From assembly GCA_964419605.1 (NCBI GenBank), contig CAYQQM010000004.1, forward strand, positions 33,917 to 97,916: a stretch of DNA of 64,000 nt, in the 5' to 3' direction. Both the position numbers and the translations under genes were made by a program. The notes under the pieces are model-generated. The model was not told the origin of the DNA and did no database searches. It worked only from the letters and a program-made list of their open reading frames with translations. This document shows, piece by piece, positions 57,388 to 64,000 of this stretch. Origin of the DNA: JABFXX01 sp964419605 (GTDB lineage Bacteria; Myxococcota_A; Polyangia; Haliangiales; Haliangiaceae). Each line of letters starts with the position of its first letter. Position 1 is the first letter of the stretch.

Positions 57388-58811
57388 AGCGGCCTTGGGA
57401 AGTCAGTCGACGCGCAGCACTCAGGGGGTTAGGCGTCGGAATCGGCCTGCCGCTGCTGCAAGCCATGCTGCCTGGAATGAAGCGCGCCCATGCAGCGGGC
57501 AACACGCCAAAACGACTTGTGTTTTTCGTGTTCGAGGGCGGCACATCCGAAAGCCCCTATCCGAACCGCGGTCGCCCCGGAGCGTTTTGGCCGCAAACAC
57601 TCGGGACTGGGTTCGAAACGACACCGATCCTCAGGCCGCTCATCGATGCGGGACTCAAGAACGACATCCTGTTGGTGGCCAACCTACACAACGAGATCGC
57701 GCGTCAGGGAACCACTCCTGAGTTCCGAGGACTCGACCACAACCGAGCCCCGATTGCGCTGCTGACTGGCGTAAACCCATCGTATGCCGATGGGCCCGTG
57801 ACAACGGCCGGGATCTCCGTCGACCAGTATGCGGCGAGGTCTCTCAACACCCCGGTTCCTTCGCTGTACCTGTGCAATCCATTCCATTCCGCCTACATCC
57901 GGCAGCAGTTATCCTGGTCTAACCCCAGAACCCGAGTGGCCCCCATTGTGAAACCGTCTCTGGCCTTTCGAGAAGTATTCGGGGATAGAACAGATCCAGT
58001 TACGGCCAGGAGAAACCTCGCTTACAGCAGAAGCATGTTGAACGCGGCGAAGGCTGATATCGACCGCCTAAACCGAAAGCTCGGGACGGAAGATAAGGCC
58101 GTACTCGACGAGTACTTGACCGGCATCTCCGCGTTGGAGAGACGCCTGGCGGCAACCGGGTCGTGTAGCGGCGGCAATCCGCCGCGAGATCCCCCAGTCG
58201 ATCGGCCCAATTACTATGAGTACGCCATCGATCTCCCTGCGCACAACCGACTGATGTCGGACATCATTGCGAACGCATTCGTCTGCGACACCACGCGTGT
58301 GGCAGTGATGCATCTCCGAACGCACCGGCTAAATCCCGCGAGCATTTTTGGCGGCAATAGCACCACTCCGTACAGTATTTGGCACAACGATATCGAACAT
58401 GCCGAGGAAGGTGGGCAGTTCGGCGCCGACCGCGGTGATCCAGCTGGCATCGCCAGACGCTACGACCTCTACACAGCCGGCTGCCAGGCGATGATCGCGC
58501 AGTTCGCCTATCTAGTGAGCAAGCTCAAGGACACGCCCGAGCGAGACGGAAACGGCTCGATCCTGGACAACACGATTTTGGTGTGCACGAGCGAGATATC
58601 GTACGGCAGCGGACATAGCACGACGAAGTTGCCTGTGATCATCGCTGGCAGAGGCGGTGGGGCGGTAAGGCCCGGGCGATTTGTTTCGGTTCCGCGGCAG
58701 CCGATCGCGAATCTTTGGGTTTCGATGCTCAGGGCTGCCGGCGTGAGAACATCCAGTGGCGGTGAGGTCACGTCGTTCGGCAACAGCACAGAATCGCTCG
58801 CGCTGGGCTGA
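57384..58811 (+). CDS. DUF1552 exported protein with Tat-type signal
   Basis: 475 residues. The N-terminus KRPWEVSRRAALRGLGVGIG is a twin-arginine signal (SRRAAL). The DUF1552 body begins KRLVFFVFEGGTSESPYPNR, with RPLIDAGLKNDILLVANLHN, SVDQYAARSLNTPVPSLYLC, and near the C-terminus DNTILVCTSEISYGSGHSTT and KLPVIIAGRGGGAVRPGRFV. DUF1552, like DUF1501, is thought to belong to the alkaline-phosphatase/sulfatase fold. Tat export implies folding, perhaps with a cofactor, before secretion. It overlaps the CxxCH partner gene (ATGA), the standard pairing for these families. Confidence 0.92.
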   Translation: MKRPWEVSRRAALRGLGVGIGLPLLQAMLPGMKRAHAAGNTPKRLVFFVFEGGTSESPYPNRGRPGAFWPQTLGTGFETTPILRPLIDAGLKNDILLVANLHNEIARQGTTPEFRGLDHNRAPIALLTGVNPSYADGPVTTAGISVDQYAARSLNTPVPSLYLCNPFHSAYIRQQLSWSNPRTRVAPIVKPSLAFREVFGDRTDPVTARRNLAYSRSMLNAAKADIDRLNRKLGTEDKAVLDEYLTGISALERRLAATGSCSGGNPPRDPPVDRPNYYEYAIDLPAHNRLMSDIIANAFVCDTTRVAVMHLRTHRLNPASIFGGNSTTPYSIWHNDIEHAEEGGQFGADRGDPAGIARRYDLYTAGCQAMIAQFAYLVSKLKDTPERDGNGSILDNTILVCTSEISYGSGHSTTKLPVIIAGRGGGAVRPGRFVSVPRQPIANLWVSMLRAAGVRTSSGGEVTSFGNSTESLALG

Positions 58812-58860
58812 TTCCGGTGAATGAGATTATTCGGCTCATCGATGCTCTAACGTAGCAGCA

Positions 58861-58961
58861 CACCGAGATCAACGTTCGCGCGTGCGGACACCCCAAAAAA
58901 GGGGGACCGATTCATCGAGCACGCGGGTCTGTCAAAGATAAACAACAGAAGGAGTACCAGT
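58861..58961 (+). repeat. Leader repeat B with vestigial start
   Basis: Carries GATCAACGTTCGCGCGTG, GCGGGTCTGTC, AAACAACAGAAGGAG and an ATG at 58962. The frame from that ATG (MAHGLRRCLVPYHFVS) closes after 16 codons at 59012, inside activating site 3. This looks like the truncated start of a lost MAQN-type gene. Confidence 0.65.
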
Positions 58962-58993
58962 ATGGCACACGGTCTGAGGCGTTGTCTCGTACC

Positions 58994-59024
58994 GTATCAT
59001 TTTGTTTCATAAACAGCATGAGAC
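58994..59024. promoter_or_regulatory. Upstream activating site 3: inverted 15-mer pair
   Basis: Forward half GTATCATTTTGTTTC (58994-59008) and reverse half AAACAGCATGAGAC (59011-59024), reading GTCTCATGCTGTTT. Centres are 16 bp apart, about one helical turn closer than in sites 1 and 2. Centred about 88 bp upstream of the predicted start from promoter 3. Confidence 0.7.
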
Positions 59025-59070
59025 ATCCCCCTATCACATTCAAGCGCCCGAGACTATTGGATATACTTAT

Positions 59071-59086
59071 CGGCACGATACATGCT
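59071..59086 (+). promoter_or_regulatory. Sigma-54 (-24/-12) promoter 3
   Basis: CGGCACGATACATGCT: GG 59072-59073, GC 59084-59085, consensus spacing. Predicted start near 59097, three bases before the GTG of lipoprotein copy 2, the same geometry as promoter 2. Confidence 0.7.
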
Positions 59087-59099
59087 TATTGAATCAACC

Positions 59100-59783
59100 G
59101 TGCGGAAACTCCTGACATCTCTCGCCACTGCACTGGTATGGTGCGGGTGCTTTGGATCTCCGCAGCCGGAGCCGCATCAGGCGAAGACGGCGCTGTTGCT
59201 TGAGAACGTGTCTTTCGAAACCAGGGCCGAGCACATCGTATTTCGTGGCGGAGCCGGCGCGATCACGCAGCCCGCCACACGGCTATGGGGCATCGGGCTC
59301 GTCACGCGGCAACGGTCGGCGTTTTCGCCCATCGCCCGCGATGGTTCGTTCACGCTAGCGGTCCCGGGAACGGCTGCCGAACGTTTTCGAATTCATACCG
59401 AGTCTGGTGAGGCACTAGGCATCGATGATCTGGCACTCGAGGTTGGTGCGATACGTCCTACCAGAGCCGATGGCTGCGGCACCGGCTCCTCTCCTCAATG
59501 GATCGATGTCGGCGATCGAGCGATCGGCAGCGCGACCACGTTCAGCGTGGTCCTAGACAATCGATGTGCGTCACCGATTACCGCGCTCGGGGTGTCGCAC
59601 ATCTTCGGCGATGGCAGCGTCAGACTCGAGTTGCCGCGGCCGACGACCGTCGCCGCGCTCGGCGCTGTCGACCTCGTTCTCACCGTATCGCCCCAACAAA
59701 CCGGGGACATCCTAGACATCCTCGCCGTCGAATTCTCCGACGGGCCTCCGTTCGTCATCACCGTCACCGGACGCGGCCGCTAG
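59100..59783 (+). CDS. Lipoprotein with Ig-like (ASH/choice-of-anchor D) domain, copy 2
   Basis: 227 residues from GTG 59100: signal RKLLTSLATALVWCGCFGSP, lipobox WCGC. The body parallels copy 1 throughout (GGAGAITQPATRLWGIGLVT, GDRAIGSATTFSVVLDNRCA, AAVDL-type ALGAVDLVLTVSPQQTGDIL, FSDGPPFVITVTGRGR). Differences are concentrated just after the signal. An ATG at 59082 overlaps the -12 element and is rejected as start. It heads the second cassette. Confidence 0.8.
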   Translation: MRKLLTSLATALVWCGCFGSPQPEPHQAKTALLLENVSFETRAEHIVFRGGAGAITQPATRLWGIGLVTRQRSAFSPIARDGSFTLAVPGTAAERFRIHTESGEALGIDDLALEVGAIRPTRADGCGTGSSPQWIDVGDRAIGSATTFSVVLDNRCASPITALGVSHIFGDGSVRLELPRPTTVAALGAVDLVLTVSPQQTGDILDILAVEFSDGPPFVITVTGRGR

Positions 59784-59815
59784 CGGTCCGGGACACCAAC
59801 CTCCAATTTGATGAG

Positions 59816-59830
59816 ACGCCATCGTGGCGT
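59816..59830. promoter_or_regulatory. Conserved intergenic hairpin (copy 2)
   Basis: ACGCCA-TCG-TGGCGT, the counterpart of the hairpin at 55135-55151, between lipoprotein copy 2 and Cys-rich copy 2. The outermost A-T pair of copy 1 is lost. Confidence 0.45.
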
Positions 59831-59869
59831 GAGGGATCGTGCGCCCGTTTTTCGCGCGGAAAGGAATCA

Positions 59870-60355
59870 ATGACTGTGACTTTTTTTTCTAGGCTGGCTT
59901 GGTTTATCGGGTCGTTCCGCACCCACAAACCCCGGGTGCGGTCCCAGATGCTTGCAGGGCTCGCAGGGCTCGTCGCATCGAGCTGCGCATCGGAGACAAA
60001 AACGGAATGGATGCGCCTGAGCGGCGACATCAAGGATTGCAAGAACGTCGTGGAGGTCTGCCTCCAGTCGTATCCACCCAAGTGTATGAAGGCGTGTCTC
60101 GACGAGAGTCCGCGCCCATGTGAAGGCGGCGGGCCACCCGGATATGCCGAAGGCGACAGCTCCGGTGCTCTCAGGACAGCCAATCAGGACACTCCGCCTA
60201 TACCCCGCCCCACCGTAGATCGCTGCGGCATGGATCCGTGCGTGTTCGGCATCAGCGAGGCTGGGACGCCAACCGCCGTTTGCTATCCACCCGACTGCCT
60301 GATTCCGCAAATCGGAACCGACACGGGAGAGGAGTTGAATGTGGACTGCAATTGA
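59870..60355 (+). CDS. Cysteine-rich lipoprotein, copy 2
   Basis: 161 residues, nearly identical to copy 1: TVTFFSRLAWFIGSF start, lipoprotein-type stretch MLAGLAGLVASSCASETKTE, cysteine pairs conserved (DCKNVVEVCLQSYPPKCMKA, RCGMDPCVF, VCYPPDCLIP), ending NVDCN. Conservation of every cysteine while other positions drift implies selection on the disulphide or metal framework. Ribosome-binding site GGAAAGGAA before the ATG at 59870. Confidence 0.8.
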   Translation: MTVTFFSRLAWFIGSFRTHKPRVRSQMLAGLAGLVASSCASETKTEWMRLSGDIKDCKNVVEVCLQSYPPKCMKACLDESPRPCEGGGPPGYAEGDSSGALRTANQDTPPIPRPTVDRCGMDPCVFGISEAGTPTAVCYPPDCLIPQIGTDTGEELNVDCN

Positions 60356-60413
60356 AGTGCAGATCACTACAAATGCTCAGCTCCACAACGCTGTTCTAAC
60401 TCAGAGCACAACC

Positions 60414-60513
60414 ACACCGTGATCAACGTCACGCATGACTTTGCACAAAGTAGATGCCGAGTATTCGGGGACGCGGGTCTATTCACAGTGAACAACAGAT
60501 GAGGAAGGGCACC
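60414..60513 (+). repeat. Leader repeat C with vestigial MAQN start
   Basis: Most complete leader together with A: ACACCGTGATCAACGTC, GATGCCGAG, GCGGGTCTATTCACAGTG, AACAACAGATGAGGAAGG, then ATG 60514. The frame from this ATG (MAQNKETLWTGHGH) closes at 60558 and overlaps the start of the real gene at 60537, whose ATG lies in another frame. The MAQN start matches the real start of the DUF1592 gene. Confidence 0.65.
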
Positions 60514-60536
60514 ATGGCGCAGAACAAGGAGACGTT

Positions 60537-61190
60537 ATGGACAGGTCACGGGCACTAGCTCCACTCGGAATCTCGATTACGGGCTGCGTCACACTTATCG
60601 CAGCTGGCTGTGCTGTTGGCGGGGACGGTGGGAGCCAGGGGTCCGACGACGACCCGATACTCGGCGCAAGCGCAGGCGGAGAAACCAACATCGTTTCAGA
60701 TGGCTGGCCGGAGAGTCCGGTCCGGTTTGGCGACAACGTCAAGATGCTCAATTTCCGGCAACTCAAAGCGGAAGTGGCGCGAGCCACCGGAATCGCATCG
60801 TACGATTGGGGAAACAAAGGCATCGTTTTCGGAGAGGCCGACTTTCGAACGAGCTTTCGCGATGACCGGACGCCGAGCGCGACCAAACTGATCGCCTTGC
60901 GCAAAGTCGCCTTTGACGTTTGCGCCAGAATGATGCAGGCGGAGGCCACGACGCCCCGAGTCTTTACCGCACTGTCTCCGACGGCAGCGTTGAATGCGCA
61001 GGATCCAAGGGTCGCGGCACAGGTGACCTTGGTGTTCAGCCACTTCTTCTTGGAGGAGCCAACCACCGTGGAGGTCGAAGCGTCGACCCAAGCACTCGTG
61101 GCGCAAGTTGCCGCTGGGGCTTCGCCGAGTGGCGCATGGACGGGGCTTTGCACTGGATACATGTCGAGCATGCGTTTCCTTTCGTATTGA
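60537..61190 (+). CDS. Putative lipoprotein of the DUF1501 cassette
   Basis: 217 residues. Signal DRSRALAPLGISITGCVTLI then AAGCAVGGDGG, lipobox near AAGC. The mature region has MLNFRQLKAEVARATGIASY, KLIALRKVAFDVCARMMQAE, AQVTLVFSHFFLEEPTTVEV and the end SGAWTGLCTGYMSSMRFLSY. I do not recognise a named domain, but the order lipoprotein-DUF1501-CxxCH protein suggests a conserved cassette partner. Translation may be coupled to the short MAQN frame of leader C that overlaps its start. Confidence 0.75.
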   Translation: MDRSRALAPLGISITGCVTLIAAGCAVGGDGGSQGSDDDPILGASAGGETNIVSDGWPESPVRFGDNVKMLNFRQLKAEVARATGIASYDWGNKGIVFGEADFRTSFRDDRTPSATKLIALRKVAFDVCARMMQAEATTPRVFTALSPTAALNAQDPRVAAQVTLVFSHFFLEEPTTVEVEASTQALVAQVAAGASPSGAWTGLCTGYMSSMRFLSY

Positions 61191-61238
61191 AAGTCACCTT
61201 TCCGTGAGCAGTACCCATATGGAATTAGGAGGCACGAA

Positions 61239-62726
61239 ATGAATCGTCGAAAGTTTTTGTCCGGCTCACTCGCTGCGGGTGCGGCGGCCGCTGCGTCCGG
61301 ACTTCGCTTCAGCCGAGGCGGCGGTTTCGGCGCCGTTGGCCACGCGCAAAACGCGCCTCCGGGACTTCTCGCGACCCCGTATCCGACAGTGGTCATCATG
61401 TTGCACGGTGGACTGGATCCGGCCATGCACTTGCTTGCGGTACCCAACGGAATGCACGGCACGCAGACGTTCGTCAATCGAATGAACGGGACGTCTGAAA
61501 TCGTAGAGACATCCACCGGACTGCGCTACTTCCGAGGCAGCGTTGCTGCGACCGGTAAGAATCAGCTCGTACCGCACCTTCCCGATATCGCCATGTTGCG
61601 AGCATTTCGAGGCGCTCAGGGCCATGAAAGCGTTGCGATGGCCTGGTACGGCCAATACGCCGAATCTAGGCCTGCAACTCCTCGAAGAACTCCGTGGGCC
61701 CACTATATCGCTTCCAGATTTCGCGCAGCGGGAGCGTACGTCCCCAAACCGTGTGCCCTCGTCTATCCCAACCAAGACTTGCAAGTCATTCCGTTCCTCA
61801 ATTTTGCAGCGTACGGGAACCAAAGCCCTGATCCATCCGTCGCCGTGGAGCGCGTTCTTCGTTGGGAGAGCTTTTTCGAGTCGCTGTCCGCGACCGGACT
61901 GCCGCCGTTCGCTCAGCAGTCCCCGGCGTACGCGCTCACGCGCACACTGAACCGAGAAACATACTCCACGTCTCAACCCGATATCCGGAGCAAGTTTGAC
62001 TCCGCGACATCATCTGCGGACCGAGTGTTGTCGACCGTCTACGGAGGCACGCCGTGGCCAGCTCCTGCGAGCGTGCTCACTGCACTCGGAGCCACGCCGG
62101 CGGCAATGGCAGCCTCTGTGTCGACAAAACAAACCAAATTCCCCGCGTTCTTCACGTTTGCGTTCCAGGCGTTGTCAAGAAACCTTTCTCACGTCGTCGG
62201 CATCAACAGCTTTGGCATCGCCGACCCGATGAACCTAGCGGTTGCTGGCGACACACTCCAATGGGATACCCATAGCAACAACTACCAAGGCCAGATGTTG
62301 TTGGGCCAAGAGTTGTGGTCATCACTCGGCAGATTCATCGCGCTGCTCAAGGCGACTGACTCGCCCATCGTTCCGGGCAAGAAGATGTTCGAGACGACGA
62401 ACATCTGGATCCAGTCCGAAATGGGTCGAGCTCCGTATCATCAGGCCAACGGAGACCCTGCAAACGAAAGGTACCGATCGGGTACCCAACACTGGTCCCA
62501 CACCCACGCGATGTTTATCGGAGGCCGCTTCCGGCGAGGACGTGTCATTGGAGCGTTTGCACCTAATTATCGCTCCACGCCGATCAACCTGGCGACGGGT
62601 GCACAGGGCAGCGTCGATGTGAATTTTGACCATCTTGCTGCCACTGTGATCAAAGCGTCGGGAGTCGACCCTGCTGGTTTCACCAGCGCACCACCGATCG
62701 ATGCACTCATCGACATGTCGCTATAG
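61239..62726 (+). CDS. DUF1501 exported protein with Tat-type signal
   Basis: 495 residues. Twin-arginine signal NRRKFLSGSLAAGAAAAASG. DUF1501 features: PTVVIMLHGGLDPAMHLLAV, LPDIAMLRAFRGAQGHESVA, NLAVAGDTLQWDTHSNNYQG, TTNIWIQSEMGRAPYHQANG and QHWSHTHAMFIGGRFRRGRV. Members share the alkaline-phosphatase-like fold and are usually paired with CxxCH or DUF1549/1553-type proteins, as here with the next gene. Ribosome-binding site TTAGGAGG lies before the ATG. Confidence 0.9.
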   Translation: MNRRKFLSGSLAAGAAAAASGLRFSRGGGFGAVGHAQNAPPGLLATPYPTVVIMLHGGLDPAMHLLAVPNGMHGTQTFVNRMNGTSEIVETSTGLRYFRGSVAATGKNQLVPHLPDIAMLRAFRGAQGHESVAMAWYGQYAESRPATPRRTPWAHYIASRFRAAGAYVPKPCALVYPNQDLQVIPFLNFAAYGNQSPDPSVAVERVLRWESFFESLSATGLPPFAQQSPAYALTRTLNRETYSTSQPDIRSKFDSATSSADRVLSTVYGGTPWPAPASVLTALGATPAAMAASVSTKQTKFPAFFTFAFQALSRNLSHVVGINSFGIADPMNLAVAGDTLQWDTHSNNYQGQMLLGQELWSSLGRFIALLKATDSPIVPGKKMFETTNIWIQSEMGRAPYHQANGDPANERYRSGTQHWSHTHAMFIGGRFRRGRVIGAFAPNYRSTPINLATGAQGSVDVNFDHLAATVIKASGVDPAGFTSAPPIDALIDMSL

Positions 62727-62735
62727 GAGCTCACC

Positions 62736-63746
62736 ATGAAACTTCCGCTCCCTACAACGTCTTCGTTTATGCTGCTAGTTGGCGCCTTCATCGTCGGCAT
62801 TCCGGCGGCCTCGGGTGGGTGTGCCGAAGGCGTCAGTCCAACTCCGAACGAAGATCCACCAGAACCGACTGCTCAGGCGGTCACCACACAGCCCATTTCC
62901 AACGTAGCGTGCCTGCGCAAGGCAGCGCTCGATCTCACGGAGCGGGGCCCATCCGCTCAAGAAATCGACAGCGTGAAATCGGGTGCCAAGTCGCTGGGCG
63001 AAGTGGTGGACGAATACCTCAGCACGCCCGCGTTCTCCGACATTTCCTTGCATTGGTTCTTAGACAAATTCGAACCGACGGCACTCGTACCCGCATCCGC
63101 TGACAAGCAAGAGCCGGCGCGAATCGCCCAATACCTGATCACGAACGACATCGATTTTCGCGAGCTAGTGACTGCGGAATACAGCGTCGGAACGGACATG
63201 ACCAGAAGGCCGATAGGCCCCACTGCGGCTGGTATCCTATCCACCCAAACCTATCTCTCGGCCTATACCGGTCTTGAGAATCGAAACTGGGGCGGACAGG
63301 TCATTCGAGGACTCACGGGAGTCGTTCTCGTCCCCGTGTCGGAAGTCCCTGACGATATCGATTCGTCTAAACCGGGACTGGCAGCGAATCCGGCGTGCGC
63401 CGGCTGCCATGTCAACCCGATCTACGGTGTCGACTACGCTGCATCGTTCCACGATTGCTATAACGATAGTGGCCTGCCGATCTCCGGCTGTGTGCGCCAA
63501 AACGATAGTCAATTCCTTGGCCAGACGGGCAGAACACTCGCTGACCTAGGCAGAATTCTCGCCGCGTCCGTCGAGTGGCGAGCGATGATGATCCAGACAT
63601 TCTATTCCAATCTTGGCGGTCGCCAGATTGGCAAAAATGAAACGGCCCAGTATCGAAACTATGAACGACAATGGATCGCCGCAGACTACAAGCCAAAGAC
63701 CTTGATCAAGCACATCGTGACCTCGTCACAATACTGCTCGCGCTAG
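62736..63746 (+). CDS. CxxCH lipoprotein of the DUF1501 cassette
   Basis: 336 residues. Signal SSFMLLVGAFIVGIPAASGG then CAEG (lipobox SGGC). The middle resembles DUF1549/DUF1592-like proteins: SNVACLRKAALDLTERGPSA, LGEVVDEYLSTPAFSDISLH, and a heme-type site NPACAGCHVNPIYGVDYAAS. It ends LIKHIVTSSQYCSR, close to the typical LVRAIVTSDAY ending. One CxxCH implies a single heme, unproven. It starts 9 bp after the DUF1501 stop; last gene of the cassette. Confidence 0.8.
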   Translation: MKLPLPTTSSFMLLVGAFIVGIPAASGGCAEGVSPTPNEDPPEPTAQAVTTQPISNVACLRKAALDLTERGPSAQEIDSVKSGAKSLGEVVDEYLSTPAFSDISLHWFLDKFEPTALVPASADKQEPARIAQYLITNDIDFRELVTAEYSVGTDMTRRPIGPTAAGILSTQTYLSAYTGLENRNWGGQVIRGLTGVVLVPVSEVPDDIDSSKPGLAANPACAGCHVNPIYGVDYAASFHDCYNDSGLPISGCVRQNDSQFLGQTGRTLADLGRILAASVEWRAMMIQTFYSNLGGRQIGKNETAQYRNYERQWIAADYKPKTLIKHIVTSSQYCSR

Positions 63747-64000
63747 ACAACACCTGTGAGCTGTCTGCGGCGCCGAACCGCAGGCACAGTACCTGCACCG
63801 CGATCAACGTGCACCTTCACTTGAAGAAACAGCGCCACAGTGGTTTTGATCGGTTCGGGCCGCCGATCCATCGCCGATCGCTTCGTTATGCTCCGTCGCG
63901 TTACCGCCAGTAGCGCTTACTCCGCAAGCCTCGCGCTCGGCGCGCCTCGTCGGCCTCAACCGATCATCTTCACTGTGGTCGGGTAGCCCGGCGAGTCGGC
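63747..64000. other. Right-end intergenic region, no gene seen
   Basis: About 250 bp. CACCGCGATCAACGTGCACC at 63795-63814 resembles the 5' part of leader repeats B and C, but the GCGGGTCT core does not follow. No complete coding frame supported. Confidence 0.4.

Overview
The window reads as chromosomal DNA of a Gram-negative, high-GC bacterium, most likely a myxobacterium-like member of the Myxococcota. This is inferred from two Ser/Thr kinases (one fused to a sigma-54 activator), a type IV pilus minor-pilin/PilY1 operon, an exopolysaccharide locus, many outer-membrane lipoproteins, and DUF1592/DUF1552/DUF1501 cassettes. No rRNA, tRNA, CRISPR array, integrase or complete insertion sequence was seen. 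Housekeeping genes (leuS, adk, rpmE, prfA, lon, parA/parB, yhbY, recB/recD) are interleaved with envelope and regulatory genes.

Layout. 0-4.8 kb (minus strand): elaA-like acetyltransferase, adk, leuS and a TonB-dependent receptor that runs off the left edge. 4.9-7.3 kb: a four-TM, proline-rich, zinc-ribbon protein, then a Phd/VapC-type toxin-antitoxin pair with a frameshifted toxin. 7.4-14.6 kb (minus): a tightly overlapping minor-pilin/PilY1 operon ending in a polysaccharide-export (OPX) lipoprotein. 14.8-21.3 kb: TetR regulator with a perfect palindromic operator, SDR, Ser/Thr kinase, two phosphoesterases, rpmE, prfA. 21.3-31.2 kb: exopolysaccharide locus (priming transferase, two glycosyltransferases, two Wzz-type co-polymerases, BY-kinase, a Gfo/Idh-epimerase fusion) with an anti-sigma/STAS pair inside it, then yhbY. 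31.2-37.6 kb: lon and parAB, flanked by two inverted copies of a repeat made of a four-helix-bundle gene fragment plus an 18-bp tandem repeat. 37.7-48.1 kb: PilZ/pseudo-receiver protein, HAD hydrolase, unknown protein, recB, recD, MFS/BT1 transporter.

48.4-63.7 kb is the most interesting part. A 1542-residue minus-strand protein joins a Ser/Thr kinase, P-loop ATPase, TPR-like region, GAF, sigma-54 AAA+ domain (with GAFTGA) and Fis-type HTH. To its right lie three copies of one control module: an inverted pair of a 15-mer (GTNTCATNNTGTNTC) centred about 88-92 bp upstream of a -24/-12 promoter (CGGCAC-N6-TGCT). Two of these promoters drive near-identical lipoprotein pairs made by duplication (54.3-55.7 and 59.0-60.4 kb). 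Each pair is followed by a different exported cassette: DUF1592-type CxxCH lipoprotein + Tat-dependent DUF1552 protein, and a lipoprotein + Tat-dependent DUF1501 protein + CxxCH lipoprotein. A leader sequence of about 100 bp recurs ahead of several of these genes. I infer a dedicated sigma-54 regulon in which the kinase-activator fusion controls an envelope or periplasmic system of unknown function.

Limits: all calls come from reading the sequence. No database search or alignment was run, family names rest on recognised motifs, and promoter and operator calls are pattern matches.
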